Notes under the pieces: model-generated
Databases searched by the model: none
What the model was told of the DNA's origin: nothing
What the model saw: the letters and a program-made list of their open reading frames with translations, nothing else
Source: Synchiropus splendidus
Lineage: Eukaryota > Chordata > Actinopteri > Syngnathiformes > Callionymidae
Assembly (NCBI RefSeq): GCF_027744825.2
Contig: NC_071335.1
Span: 16,682,501-16,746,500 of the forward strand
DNA: 64,000 nucleotides
Reading direction: 5' to 3'
Part shown: one piece after another, positions 35,508-49,996 of the stretch
How the letters are laid out: every line of letters begins with the position of its first letter
Position numbering within the stretch: the stretch's first letter is position 1
Made by a program: the position numbers and the translations under genes

Positions 35508-37756
35508 ATGGAGGAGACGGACGCCACTGCCTACGGGTCTCCCCTCGCGGGAGGAGGCTTCAACGTCCAAAAGTTTATCCGACAACCGCTGACCATCGTG
35601 CGGCTGCTCAGCTGGGTGAGTGCTGCCTCTCCGTGGTGCGTGTTTGTGAGCTTTTACTTTTAAACGATAAGCCCAGACTTTTCATCGAACATATCCGTGT
35701 GGATTTGTCTTCTCCTCCGGTCAAATCCTACACCCATAAGTCGCATTCTAAACCGGACGGTCTCCGCTGCTCCCGCGGGGCGTCATGTTGCAGGCAGCTG
35801 GTGACAATCCTGTCCACAAACTCTCCTCTCATGTCACGATTGGTTCTATACGCGACCTCTGCCAACTCTTCTGCGCAGTGAACGGTGTTCTTGCTCTTCA
35901 GTTGGTCTCGACTTGACCAACATTTGCGTGGTGTGTTTGTGCGCCACCTGTTGCTGGCAAATCTGGAAGCGCCAAACCTGTCGGTCGAACATGGCAAAGC
36001 GAAGTTACCTGACCTTGAAGTTAAACTTATACCCAAACACGTTCAATTTAGAAGTAATTGTGACGCTTTTTTACTGTCTTTTCTATTATCACTATTGTTC
36101 TTCCTCATTTTTTTTTTTTTTTTTTGTTTTATTTTAGGGGAGAAAATCTTTTCCTATCTATATTGCTCTTGTATTATTATATCTTGAAGAAAATCTAACA
36201 AAAAAAGGGGGGTAAAAAAATTCTGTGAAAAGGACTTCAGCCACTGGAGTGTGTGAGGTGATTTTCCACCCAAAATGACGACATGTTTCTCAGTACGTGG
36301 TGGTGTCAAAATAAAACCAGCGTTCCTAAATTGTTGAGTGTAGATCAGAGATAGCGTGTGTAATCTGTAAAATGACACCTTTACCTCTGACTTCTATTCT
36401 GTCCTTTGAAATATGGCCGGGACACCCAAACATACCATGGTAGTTTTGAGAAAAACAAGACGCCGTTTGCTTCACTTGTTTTAGGTTGGAACTTTGCCTT
36501 GTGCAAAGTTGAGCACCAAGCTTTTTGTTTATCATAGTTTGAGTGAGATCAGTTTAGACTAGAGGAGCCCACCCTCACACGAAGTCTTCTTCCGTACTAG
36601 ACCCGTCATGTAGATCATCAGATCACCATATATTTATAGTCCATAGTTTCAAATCCATCATCTCCGGCCTGAGTTCCTGGTCATCCTCCGCTCGCCCCCC
36701 CGACACTGCAACAGTCGCCCTCTCTATCCTCCTCCCGGATCTCATTAGGAGTCTTGTTAGGGAAGCGGTGGCATCTCTGCAGTCACATGGTTGGCAGCTG
36801 CACTCAGAAATGGGTCACATGGTTTCGAGGGAAACCAGAGCGGACAGTAGCAGGCCATGGGCTGGTCAAGAGGAGGGGCTGTGTTTGGCACAATTGATGA
36901 GCAGGAGAGCTGTGGGCTGCTTCAAGTGTCAACAAGGCTGTTTATGAGAAAGTGTCAGAATCCAGTTAAGATTTGAAATCGGTATTTTCCTTCTGCAGAT
37001 ATGAGTCTGGAGGACACCCATTAAATATTGCACGCCAATAAAAAAAGAGTTGAACCTGCATCCTTTCTGCTCATTTCAGGGGCCTTTAAAAATGAAATAT
37101 AAACCAGGAATGAATGCAAAATATGTGAATGACTCACTTGCAAACTGCATTAGAAGGTGCTTTCAGAAATTTGTAACTCAGGAAATTTGGGTTTAATTCA
37201 AGTATTTTACGTCCTTAGCGAGGCAACAAGACTTCAAATAATCAGCCAAATATTTGTAATAGTTTTTGGTCTTATGGAAATGGGACCTCGAATATGTCTG
37301 GAAATTGATTCTTGTAGTCTCAAATTTGTGCTCTGAATCTTGGGTTTTGTTCACCTTATGTTAATGATGGATGACTCACTCATACAACTTTGAACATGTC
37401 CGTGTGAGTTGTTTTTCTCAGGTTTTGCTGTTAAGAATGTACAGTGTTAGCTTGTTTCACAAACATGCTAACTACTTTGGTTCTCTATGTTGTGACTGAG
37501 AAAAGTACAATCTTGCAGATGACATTTTCCTCTGGTTGTTGACATTTGTGCCATTAAATAAATTATGATTGTATAACCTATTTATTGTTCTCTTCACCGG
37601 CTTGCTAGGTGAAGTCACCAAGAACAAAAGAGTATCATGAACTTTGTCTGTAGTTTGTGTGGCCTGCCATCCTGATAAGAAATTCTTATCTCCTCTGAAA
37701 GATCGCGAAATCTAACCTACCCTCCCTGAAGTATTTATTTTTATTCTAAGCTATGG

Positions 37757-37843
<87 letters not shown>

Positions 37844-40758
37844 CCTGCTCCAGTGAATTGCTCCTAGATTTGTCTGTTTTTAAGGTTTTTAAAGGTTTTC
37901 TTCTCATTTGCTTCCCTGATAACTCATGAGATTGTTTAAAACATTCATGTTCATTATTGCTGTTTACATATTTTGGAGTTGCTAACCTGCAGACGTGCTG
38001 TTCCTGGCAGAGAAGCATAATCATAAAAGCAAATGAGATAGATAAATAGTGTAGAGAATAGACCAAACACAGGAGGCACAAAGATATGTGAGTGTTGTGG
38101 ATGAACAGAAACCAGTCTGAGGGAGTGAAGTGAAGGCCAGTACAGGTCGAGTTCAGGTGGCACTAGTGCATGTTCGACAGGTCGATCACAGAACCTTCCA
38201 TGATGGGAAGGTGCCCACATCACAAAGATCTATGTTAAAGACCACGTGATTTTATTTCTGTTAAAAACTAAATGGAGAAATCAAAATCCAAAAAGTAGAA
38301 TATTTAGCATGACTCACAATTGATTCGACTAAGCAAGAATTCACTGCCCTGAAAATACCACATTTTTTATTTGGCGCAGATGATGCGAGGACTTAATTCT
38401 GTACAGATACAAACAAGGTTCACATAGATTTTACTCTGCTGTGTCAAACTAGTTTGCATTTGAAATGAGCTGTATGGAATGTGTGGTTAAAAATCAACCC
38501 CGGCATGTCTGACCTTCATGGTGGTGTGTCTCTGCAGCTGTTTGCCATGGTGGTCTTTGCCTGCATCACCACTGAGGGCTACATCAACCCTATACACAGT
38601 CCGGAAGCCAAGTGCATCTTCAACCAGAACGACTCCGCGTGCCACTATGCCGTCGGCATCGGGGTGATCGCCTTCCTCGCCTGCGTGGGCTTCTTGGCTT
38701 TGGATGTTTACCTGCCATTTGCAAGCAATGCACAGCAGAGGAAGTTTGCAGTCATGGCAGACTTGGGGTTTTCGGGTAAGGATGACATGATGGGTTGTCT
38801 GTCACTTGATACAAGCAGATTTACGAAATGTTTGATTCTTGATGTCAGCCCTGACACTGACCTTTTGCTTAGCGCAGCTGTTAGCTACTAACATTAGCAT
38901 TTGTCTCACTCCTGTAACTTTACGAAACCAACTGGAACCATTCAAGATGTTCAATTCATATGAGTAGTAAAGTCGATCGCTGTATTCTGCTGTGACTGAG
39001 AGAGAGTTCTCACAAGAGACCGTTTGTGGAGGAAACAGGAATTAATTATTAACAGAGCAATCATTATCCGATGTGTTGATTTCATAAAAGGTATTGACAG
39101 GACTCCAGAACTCTAGCTGTTTGAACAGTCTGATGATCATGTGAGCGCGAGAGCGTTAAACCACTGAGCCATCTTTGTTAAAGGAGTGTGGACCTTCCTG
39201 TGGTTTGTTTGCTTCTGTCTGCTGGCCAATCAGTGGAGTCACACCCTTGATACCCGCATGATCCCCGAGGACGCCGCGCGGGCCACCATAGCCTTCTCCT
39301 TCTTCTCTATCGCCACCTGGGTAAGCATTGCTGCTCCTTCTTTTTTTTTTAAAGGAATCAGGTTCAGCTGCGCAGGAGGGCAAAGAAAGCTGTAAAAAAT
39401 GCACCAGCAAACCATTGAGTTGTCGTCAGACCTTTGCTCAGTAAAAGATTTAAGTCTGCTGCAGGGTGTAGGTTGTGCAGGACGTGTGTGTACGAACTTG
39501 AAAGCAATAAAGGAAGAAGGCGTCGTCTCACGTCGCTTGTTTTCCTTGACCCACTGAGCCGCACTTGCTCTTAGGTGGACTCCGGCTAAGCAACGCCCAT
39601 ATGCTACAAGGGGTGCCAGAAATGTTGCAATATTTGATGACGCAATTCTGTATTCATATTTTAAGTGTGCCATATTGATATTTAAGTAATAACTTCTTGA
39701 ATGTGTTGTTGAGTGGCTTCTGGGCGCTAATTAGCATTAGATGCTAACCAGTGAGCTGGTCGTACAGGTGTTTCAAATTCTCTGGCGGCGGAGCTAATGG
39801 ATGACGACTGACTATTCTCAAGCAAACTGCTAAGCTTACTCGCATCAAAGTGCTAGCAAACATGTTATTTACGTTCAGACGTTTTGAAAGTGTTTGATAA
39901 ACTTAAAGGAACAAATCAGCATAGCATTATGTACAATATATATACAACAGAAAAAAAGATAGAAATAAAATGATAAAGATAAACACCAACGAAGTATTTA
40001 ACATTTACTTCCACTGGTGACTTTGTATCTTTTGCGCCGACACCACTATAAAAGCAGCACTATGAGCAAACTGCTAAATCTTCTAGCTACTTTTTCATGT
40101 ACATATTACGCTCCAAACAGCAATGTTGCAGCAATTGGAGGGAATAATGTGACGTCATAAGTCGTCTGCAGAAGTGTCTGGAAGCCAGAGAAGATTTGAA
40201 ACCTGAGAAAATTCCTGTGGCACTCACTTAGGGGAGCAAAGATTTTGACAGGAGCATTTAGCATCACCGCTATAGTAACAGCTAATGTGGATGCTACTCA
40301 GACTCCTGTGTTCCATAAGCGCTTTCTTAACTGGTGCCCAAACAAATGACTCATTATAAAAATCTGGAGTAGAGAGAAAGAACATCCTCAAAACTTTTGT
40401 TCTTAACCTAGACGTCTGCCTCCTGATCGGCCCACAGCCATGTGTGTGTGAAAGTTATCTGTTGATGCGGCCATCTTGACATGTCCTTCTCCTGCAGGCA
40501 ATCCTCACCTACTTAGCCTTGTGTCGCTTCCGCCGCGGTGTCAATGACAACACCCTCCCGACATACAGTGAGGCACCGCCAGACTCCCACACCCCCTACC
40601 CACCAACGTACGCCCCGACCTCCTACAACCCCACTACCTACACACCCACCACCTACTCTGCGTACCCCAGCGCTATCCCCGACCTGAAGCAGCAGCCGGC
40701 CTTCACCCCGAACATCCAGCCTCAACCAGACATGAGCTACCAGCCACCCACCTACTGA
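35508..40758 (+). CDS. syngr2: Synaptogyrin-2
   Basis: MARVEL-domain four-pass membrane protein of vesicles and trafficking compartments. Exons by splice sites: 35508-35615, 38538-38775, 39184-39320, 40498-40758; frame is kept throughout, giving 247 residues (human SYNGR2 has 224). The start MEETDATAYGSPLAGGGF precedes TM1 (about 28-49, LSWLFAMVVFACITTEGY). TM2 is YAVGIGVIAFLACVGFLALD, TM3 VWTFLWFVCFCLLANQW and TM4 RATIAFSFFSIATWAILTYL. The C-tail is Tyr/Pro/Thr-rich (PTYAPTSYNPTTYTPTTY). Gene order with tk1 and afmid supports syngr2 over other synaptogyrins. AATAAA at 42182-42187 may end the transcript. It converges with tk1. Confidence 0.93.
37756..37841. repeat. (A)n(TA)n run in syngr2 intron 1
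   Basis: About 36 A followed by about 25 TA units. Confidence 0.9.
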
Positions 40759-42455
40759 CACAAAGGGCGGCCTTGTTGACCGGGGAGGGTCTGTAGGCTC
40801 CGATTGCAATCACACAGCGTTTCAGCTCCCAGGAGGGATCAGTGCTGGTGATGGAGCAGTGGGCTTTGGACCAGCGTGCACAGACACATCTTACCTCAAC
40901 TGGCCTGATTGCAAAGGAGATGGGTAGACTATACCCAAAGGTCAAGGGTTAACTGTGTGACTTTACATGAGTGCTTTTAACGGCATCAATCGAAGTGGAA
41001 AATGGTCGGACAAAGTGTTTCTCTGTTGCAAACTGAGAATGTGTGTAGATCCTCTGAATTCATTCTAAATTTGTCCTTTTTTTTAATTTATTATCCTGTC
41101 AACACTAAACAATCGCCATGACGCCAAAATGTACTTCCTGTGAATGTGTCAATTGGATTCTAAAATGCTGTTTTGTTTTGTGTAGCCATGTCTGTAACAC
41201 TGGAATGTTGAGTTTGCTGAGGACTCTAACAGACTTGCACTTTCAACCAAGATTAAGATGCGATCAGGAGGGTGTGTAGATACTGAGCGGGTTTGTCCAC
41301 GGATCCTGACCCGCGTTCAACACTGTCACTCATTAACAAAAGTTATCAGCGAATGAGCACAACTGTTTCAGACATCCCTCCAGCGACATGTTTCAGTTTC
41401 AGGCGCTCCTTCAGTGACTTGTCTGATCAACTTCAGTTGTTATTGTTGGGTTATGCTTGAGAGAAAATCGTTTTGATTAAACTATACATCTCATTTCGGC
41501 CTTTGCGACACCACTTTGTGCTTATGTTCCTGGCAACAGATCTCAGTTAGAGTGCAGTCATGTGCTGTCCTGTTGAGGTTGCAGTAAGAGACGTGCTGTG
41601 GACATCCCAGTCCTGAAAGGTCCTGTACACAAGTGTGTGAGTGTCTCGTCAGTGAATTTTATTATGGTTTTTAAAAAGCCGTGCAACCACAGCGAGTCAT
41701 AATGAACCAACTGACTCTCCCGAGTCTTGAATGCTCTATGGTTTTAGATTTTTAATGCTGACAACTGGCTAAATAATTTGGCCTATGCTCCTGCAGAACA
41801 TACACTGGTCCTCAGGGAGCAACAGGTTTTATATAGCATGCAGGATACACTTTCCGTTTCAAAACACCAGGGCATCGACGCCTGCCAGGATTTAAACAGG
41901 TTATATCGGTCCGTGTTGGCATGTTGGGTTTCAGGTTACACCGTAGTCCCTTCAGTAGTTGCCAATGAATAGTACATTTTACTGATTCAAAGTCTGAAAA
42001 TAGCATCTAATAACAACTACACATAAAACCAAAGGCCTTCCTGTTGAATTTAAATCATAGTTTCTGGCTTTAAATGTGTCTTAAACTGTGGCAAAAACAC
42101 ACTGTCATTCAATTGAAAATAGATCTAATACAATGCATTGAATGAGAGTGCAGACACCAATGGCTTTGCATTTATATTCATAATAAATTGGGACACAAAA
42201 ATAATTCAGGATATGACATTTTCTTGAGGTTAATGCCAACTAAACAAAAACACCTTTGCAAAATGATTGTTCCTAGTTTAATACAATTGTCCTATATTCC
42301 ATTAACACACCGACAACAGGAATGTTAACGATTAATATTAATAATAATAATTTGCAAAAATAAAAACAGGTGACATTTTCCAACATCATTGCCCCGAACA
42401 TAATCTTAAAAACACCACATAAAAATACTTAAAACATACAATCTGATTTTAGTCC

Positions 42456-45164
42456 TTAGAGCTGTAAGGAAGAGAAAAGCTTCCTGGGAATGCCGGAGTC
42501 CACAATCTTGACAAGATTTTGTGACGGCGTCTCATTCTTGAAGGGAGACCGGTTCTCCTTGTTCACCGTGAGACCTCCGTAACAGCGTCGACACACTGCC
42601 TGGTACTTGTCAGCCCCACCGATCACTTCCACCTGTGGAGCAGCAGAATGTTTACATATGGGTTGTAGCATCACATCTCAGACTACTGAATAACCAGAGG
42701 AGTCCTCAGCGCACGTGCTTTATTCAGGTGTGCAGGTTTTTTGTTGGACCCACCCTTTATGGAGTGATAAAGAAACCAAAAATGAACTATTGAATATACA
42801 GATATGAATCTCTGCTGTTGCCGTCTAATTTTGTTACTGTAATCAAACAGTTGTCATCATGTTGAAGACCCTTTTTTACTGCAATATGTTATACTCTTGG
42901 GCATTTCCATGAAGAGTAGCCTATATATTAATATAATAAAAGATGTGTCCAAATATATCACTTTAATAATGAATGAATAGGGCCAAGATGCTTATTTGAC
43001 CTCATCATCCAATTCCGATTCATGTTGGTTTTACCAGACTTGTGACAACACAGAAGGTGCATCCAGGGCCCCGTCATCGTGTTTGTACATAGGAGGGACC
43101 ACGTTAAAAGCAACATTGTAGTCCTACAAACTGTGCATTTAATTTTTTGTTTGATTTGTCAAGTTGCGACTGACTCAAGCAAAATATGAACTTAACCATG
43201 TGCCTTGTGGCAGCTATAACAATGTTGTTGTCGAAGGAAATGGCTGTGATGCTCTCACCTCCTTCTCTGCACCGATCCTCTTTGTGTATGCAGCTTCTTT
43301 GTAACACTGCATGCAGACAGCATGAAGCTTCACCACGCTCTCCGCCAGAGGAACCAGGTTCAGAATGTTTCCAAATGGCTGCGTGAATCGGCAAAACAGA
43401 AACAATGCAGGTTTATTCGCATAATTGGTATGAGAGTGAGACTTTTGTCTCCGTAGTGAATGGACTGTTGTTGAAATGAGCAACGTGCAGGACATGCTGC
43501 CTAAAAAACTGAGCTCCTTGTCTGGGGTGAGTTGCTGTGCTGTCCTCGTTGGTGTTGGAACAACACAAGGAGTCATTGTGAGGAAGCAGAGTAAGAGCAG
43601 TTCACCTTTCTCTGGAAGGTTCCATCCAATGCAGCAACAATGACCGTCTTCCCCAAATTGGCCATCTCCTCACAGAACTCCACTGTGTCTGGAAACTGCA
43701 GTCACACAAAGTTGTAGTTGGTATTCAAAAAGCACTTCTCAACAGGGGGAAAAACTGTGTGAAATGTTGACTTACAAACTGCCCTTCATCAATTCCAATC
43801 ACACAGGCCTGTAGAGCCAGATGTCTCACCTCAGCCAAACAACAGGCTGGTACGGCTTCCATGGTGCTTCTGAGAAACAGACAGATGGAGGATGTGATAC
43901 GCCTTCATCAGTGACATGATCGGCTTATCTTGCAGATCATAGACAAAAATATGTTTCGTTTTCACACCACTAGGTGTCAGCATGCATTCGAGTAAACAAC
44001 ACTAACTTGTCACAGCTTGATGGAAAAAATTTGCTTTGTAGGCATTAAAAATGGGCTTATTTTAGACATATTGACAGAGTTCTGTAATGAGCCATGGCTT
44101 ATACCCTTTATACGCTATACAAGTTTCTCAACATGCAATTCATTTTCATTACTGTTTGTGTACAGTAGAAAAGACATTCGGTCTTCTGTGGAGATATAAC
44201 AATCACATTAACCGTTACTTGTCAGCAAAAAAATACACGATGTAATACAGTTCTACCATAACTATAGCATTAATGAATGAGAAACGAGTTGCTCTTTGGA
44301 AACATCTGAACGATAAACATTAATAACAAACCATTTCCTATAACAGGTGACACACTTAAATACCACACACATTTCTATCAGCTTAGGCTGTGAGTTGGAT
44401 GGATTTGAATTTTGTTGACATGGCAACAGCTGAACTGAACTATGAATGTAAATGCAATATCATTCTGTCTTCACTCTTGAAGGACAGACAAGTCTGAAAC
44501 AGGCACATATCAAAAATCGTCTGGATAACCAAGAACAATGACTCTTACTTGTCATGTGTGGCCATTCCATGGTCAGAGTAGCGAGTATCTTTTGCATATT
44601 TGATGACCAGGCAGTAGTACTGGGCGATTTGGAAACGGCGTACTCTTCTCATCAATTCAGTGCTGCAATTTGAATAACATAAATACAATTATAATTGTGT
44701 CTGAGACTATGACAGTGGTTGCAAATGAAAGCGTGAGTCATGACGGAGATACAAAAGTGAAGAAACCAAGGTTGAAGATGTAGCGGGATGCAACATTTGG
44801 CGGGACGACCAACTTTTGGCGGATCTGTCTTTTAATTTAACATAAATGACATTTATTCTGACGTAAACTTAAACGAGAGTGTTGGAACTCGGTGACAAAA
44901 CATATTACGACTCAAATACCTTACCTTTTGCCTGAAAACATCGGTCCAAAGATTACCTGTTGAAATAGCGAGAGACCGTTAGGCAAAGTCCTCGTGCATC
45001 GTTTATGACTTGTAAAAATACGCATTGTATTCACATTTTTTCCAGAAGTTACATATTACGACTTTTGACATCTTTCGACAAAGGAATGAACGTCAAACCT
45101 GAATTTGTCCTCGCGATTTCCGTGGTGAGTTAGGGAAAATCCGAGGAAAGTCGACGCAGTCCAT
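42456..45164 (-). CDS. tk1: Thymidine kinase 1, cytosolic
   Basis: Phosphorylates thymidine to dTMP in the cytosol for S-phase DNA synthesis. Seven coding exons (minus strand): 45099-45164, 44925-44956, 44549-44662, 43776-43869, 43606-43695, 43259-43378, 42456-42632. They join in frame to 230 residues (human 234). The P-loop GPMFSGKST is at residues 26-34, and the catalytic Glu99 lies in the IDEGQF motif. Zinc cysteines are CMQC (154, 157) and CRRC (186, 189). A KEN degron (197-199, NKENRSP) is preserved, as used for APC/C-mediated removal at mitotic exit. Two minus-strand CCAAT boxes at 45330-45358 lie upstream. The gene is divergent to afmid. Confidence 0.97.
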
Positions 45165-45329
45165 TGTGAAAATAGTGTATATAGCGTTGACGATAGCTAA
45201 AAAAATAAAATAAACAAAACCGAATCGAGCAAAACAAAGATGTCCTCAGTCGTGTTCGAAGTGCCGCGCGGACAGCGAACTGGCGAATCCCAGGGCGGTA
45301 GGGGGAGATAGCGCCACCCTCGTCCTCTG

Positions 45330-45610
45330 ATTGGCTAGAACAGCTCTCCTCTGATTGGCCCTTTCATTTGCCCACGAAGCGTCACCTCACGTCCAGAGCA
45401 GGCTAAACGTCTCAAAGCGGCGTCTCACTCGGAGCTGAACACCAGAGGCAAGTCACTGAGCAGAGGCGCATATTTTATGATAAGTTGTCAATTCTTCGGC
45501 AAGATAACTGAGTTTGAAATTGTTTAGAGTGAGGGTGGGAGGCATTATAGCCAATCAGAAGCGAGGAAGGCGGCTCCTTCCCGCGACCATCCTGGGATTG
45601 GCAAATTCGC
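45330..45610. promoter_or_regulatory. tk1 upstream region with CCAAT boxes (toward afmid)
   Basis: Two CCAAT boxes on the minus strand (45330-45334, 45354-45358) precede tk1, and there is one on the plus strand at 45551-45555. ATTCGCGCGC near 45605 resembles an E2F site. The stretch is GC-rich and lies between tk1 and afmid, which diverge. Confidence 0.5.
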
Positions 45611-46564
45611 GCGCGGACAGCTGCAGCTGCTCGAGTGGGTGTTGGACTGACCAACGGGAGGCTGCTCTCAGATCACGTGACCCAAACAGACCAGCGTTTT
45701 TGTTTTTCTTGTATTTCTTCATTGTAGAAGGAAATTGATTACATTTCCTTCTTCAATGGTTGAAATTGACAGAGGGTCCTCAGTTCTATTGTTAACATGA
45801 CAAACACGTCTTTTTATTTTTCTCACATTTTAATAAGTCATAAAATGTCATACAATCAATGATGTTTATTACTCTCCACTGTATTAAAGAACGAAAAGGT
45901 TTTAATGTATCTTAAATTAATTATTGTAGTAATTGCCCCAGAACCACTCTGGTCACCATTTTATTTAAAAAAAATCACGTTCATGTTTGTATCAACGTAT
46001 TTACACAGGGAGATGAATGTTGGAAAAATAAAATATATATATATATACATCCATATAACCCGCCATTGTTAGCATTATAGGAGAAGAAAACGGAGTTAGA
46101 ATTCAGTGTGCTAGAAGCTTGGGCAGTGCAAACATAGAGCGACATACTTTTGCACGAAACGTGTCATAAACTGGCAACAGTACACGTTCAACAATAATTA
46201 GTTTATTAAATGTATTTAGCATAATCTTCCCCGGCTACTGCAACACATATACGCAATGGCAACATGTGGTGGAAGCTAAATTTAGAAATGACGTAGACTA
46301 ACAAAACCAAAAAAGGGGCTATAGCTATTTTTAAAATCCAACACAAAGTATTTTGAATTATTCGAATTAAAAAGCACATGGCGTGGAGACAGATACGGAA
46401 AACGTGTTGTCCAAAAGCTTTACTTGCAGTTGTGTTTGCTCCCAGTGAGGTCGCAGTTCTCCTCCAGCTGGGGTCATAAATCCAAAGTCCAGCCGTTGGT
46501 CAGACTCACTGCCTCTCACAAGCTGCTGGAATCGTCTTCCTGGAGGAGGAGAAGAAGAAGCAAC

Positions 46565-49500
46565 ATGGCTCACTGGACAGCAATGAATAAAGAGGTACCC
46601 GATTATTATAGAAAAACTATTTTTTTATTTAGCTGACATTGCGTGAGTTGCTGTGAACGGTAGAGGTCGCTGTTTGCTTTGCTGAAGATTACTGTGCCGT
46701 CAATGGCGACGGTGGATGGCTGACAGGAGTCTGCTCTTCTGTCAGGAGCTGGAGCGTCAGTATTCACCCAGCCAGTGGTCGCACAGGATGTCCGGGGACG
46801 ACGTGATCAAGGCGCATGTCAAGGCTCTAAAAGAAGGTTAGTTCCAACAGCTTTACTCCAACCCATGAAACACTACACTACATTAATTGAAAAAGCCTTC
46901 AGATTCTACTGTGTGTTTGTCGCCAGGCGTCTCTGTTACGTGATGAAATGGCCAAACAAATGCGAAAGATGTGCGCATCATGTAAAAATAGCTACCGTCA
47001 TTCAGTTAGTCGTTGCTGTGAAACGGAGTGTCTGGATGTCATTGATCTCAATCAGGTTATATTGTTGTTGTTCAAAAACAACATCATGTGCATTCTTCAG
47101 ATTTGGCAACAATTGTTTTGAGATGTGCTCTGAAGAACTGCGACTGGCAGAATTAGATACCATAATACATATGTATACAATAATGGAGTCATTATGTCAT
47201 CGACATTTACATGTTTTTTTTAAAAACACTATTTACATTGCATACATCAACATCCAAAATAGCATATAACATAGTTTACATATTCAAATATAATAAATTC
47301 AAATATAGGAAAATCTGATTTTATATTTTTCAATATGGATTCAAATGACTTTTTTGAATATGGATATCATAATCCTAGAACAATAATAAAGTGTGATGAC
47401 TGAACTGAAATAAATGTTTATTTTGATGCATTTGTTTATTTCAGAAAATGTCTCTTTAAGCACCGATTGATTGGGGTTTTCTTTTCAATTCCTTCCAGCT
47501 TTGTATTTCCTGACTTGTCAATTTAAATCAAGACTTTGTTGCTGACACTCGACTTGAATAGTCTCTTTATTTACCCCCAATTTGGTGTTTTGTTTTAGGT
47601 ACCGAGCGTGCCCGAGGTCTAGCTCAAACTTTGCTCAATGTGCCATATGGAGACGGACACGGGGAGAAATTGGATGCCTATATTCCCAGCACCAACACTC
47701 TTGGTAAAAACCTGACACATATTTCATTGTGATGCTTTTAAACACACCATCAGGGAAGTGATGAAGAATATGTCCCTATGTTTCAGATCTTCCGCTTGTT
47801 ATTTACATCCATGGAGGTTACTGGCAGTTTCTCAGGTAACAGAGCCTGTGAGCACCTGAGCTGATGATGAGATGCACGATCTCAGTTCCTTCTGTGGGTT
47901 ACGGAGACTACTTCATGCTAACACCTGTTATGAGGGGATGAAAAAAAACGGGTACTCAGACCTGCAAAACTGTTTTGTTTCCACCTGTAATCTGTTCCAA
48001 CAGAAGGTGAAAACAAAGTGTTGCTTCTCAACTGGACAGGTTGATTGACTTGTGTGTCCCCTTTATTTTTGGGCTGTATAGTTTTCAGCAGTTTTCCCCG
48101 AATACCTCCCAAAAGATTTCAATATTTATTACTGTTTCCAGCATGTTGTACCATCAGGTGTCACGATATTGTCCACCTAACAAATGTGGCTCTGTCTTAA
48201 TGTGTTTTATTTCCGGTCACAGCAAAGAGGAGTCGGGTTTCATGGCAGTCCCCCTGATAGACAAAGGTGTTGTGGTGGTGGCTGTTGGATATGACATTGC
48301 CCCGAAAGGTGGGAAGGTTTTTGAGGCAACGTTGCCTTTGCTCAATTCAATGTGGATAAACTTGATATGCGTTTCAGGTAACATGGATCTGATGGTTTCT
48401 CAAGTGAGGAAAAGTGTTGTTTCAGTTGTTCAGCAGTATTCGCATATCAGGTAAACAATTCACGCTTTGGCCTTATGATGAGTTGAATGTGTTAAGAAAT
48501 GTGAGGACTGCTGTACGTCCAAGTTTATATTGCCGTATCAGAAATCCGTCTGTACTTCAGTTGAGAGTCAATGCTGACCCACTCCAGACTGAAACGTTTA
48601 TTTAAGAAGCAACTGCCTGGAATGTCTTCACTCAACTCATGGAAGACTTACACCTCATTTTCATAATTCATTTCATCTATATGCCATCTTTTGTTCCTCT
48701 TTCCCACTCAGTGGTCTGTATCTGTGTGGTCACTCTGCGGGAGCTCACTTGGCAGCCATGGTCCTCTCCACAGACTGGTCACAGTACAGCATCACCCCCC
48801 AAATTAGAGGTGAAGAAGAGCATAAGCAGCACCTGACTGTGTGTTTTGGGCACAAATAGTGATTCTAATGTTTTCACAGGTGCTTTTCTGGTCAGCGGTA
48901 TTTATGACCTTCTCCCCATCCTGTCTACCTACGTGAACGAGCCATTGAAAATGACTGAGTGAGCAGACAACTGAATCCTCTATCACCTCCATGATGTGGA
49001 TGGGCATGTGATCTGTTTCCATGTTATGAATGTCGTGATATAACTGTAGGCATTCATGCATTTATAACAGTAACTTGGCAGGCGGTCCGTGAAAATATGA
49101 ACTTATAATGTGAGCTCCGGGTCACTATTGTGTTTGTTAAGGCAACTGTGTGCTGCTCTGTCTGCGTGTGTGTCCTAGGACTGTGGTACCAGTCTGTGAC
49201 CGAGCCTTGTTTTTGTCTTTTGTTGGCAGGGATGTGGCGCTGCGGAACAGTCCCAGCTCCCTGGTCCCTCAGCTCAAACTCTCCTCCTCTGACTGTCAGA
49301 TTGTCGTGGCTGTCGCTCAAAATGACTCACCTGAGTTTCGCAAACAGTCAGAAGACTACTTTAAAGTCAGTGTTGCAAAGCTGTTCATAGCACAATAAAT
49401 GCTAAAAAGCTCTCGCTTTCTTTCCTTTAAAGGCTCTGCAGGCCTCTGGACTGAAAGTCACCATGGAAGATGTTCCCAACACGGACCACTTCAACATCAT

Positions 49501-49675
49501 CGAACAACTAGTAGACGGAGAGTATCATCTGACAAAGGTGATGAGCAGCTCACCAACTTAACCAAAACACTTTAAAACACAACTGCTCAGTATTAATGAC
49601 ACGTTATCAAGTGAATAATATTTTATCTTTCAACTGTGTTTGTAGCTACTGCTGAAGATGATGGGAAAGAGCTGA
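46565..49675 (+). CDS. afmid: Kynurenine (aryl) formamidase
   Basis: Hydrolyses N-formyl-kynurenine to kynurenine and formate in tryptophan breakdown; alpha/beta-hydrolase fold. Eleven exons: 46565-46594, 46746-46836, 47599-47703, 47787-47835, 48223-48308, 48378-48450, 48712-48809, 48880-48958, 49230-49365, 49433-49537, 49646-49675. They join in frame to 293 residues (human about 303). The oxyanion motif HGGYW is at residues 84-88, and nucleophile Ser153 lies in GHSAG. The acid is Asp236 (AQNDSPEF) and His268 completes the triad (NTDHF). ATTAAA at 49754 may be its poly(A) signal. The tk1-afmid pair matches human 17q25. A first exon of ten codons is short but in phase. Confidence 0.94.
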
Positions 49676-49996
49676 GGAAGCCACCGGGGACTGCTGTTGA
49701 ATCACACTCACTGTGACACGGTTTAGTTAATATCTTGTTGAAACTTTTAATGAATTAAAAAGGTTCTTGCGCTATAATAAGTCACTTTATTAATTCAGAA
49801 TGTAGCAACATAAAAGTTCAGGGATGCAACAGGGTAAGTGGCATGTTGGTTACTTTTAATGTAGCAGTATCTAGTCTTGTTTTGTTTTTAATTTAATTTA
49901 ATTTTTGAAATCACTATGTAAATCAATATTCCATGATGGGAAAACTATGTAGCATGACAATTTATATGTATATGTATGTGCTTTTAATTGAATATA

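Noticed and set aside
35255..35527. 90-codon minus-strand frame over the syngr2 promoter
   Set aside because: GC-rich CpG-island sequence with no family similarity; overlaps exon 1 antisense.
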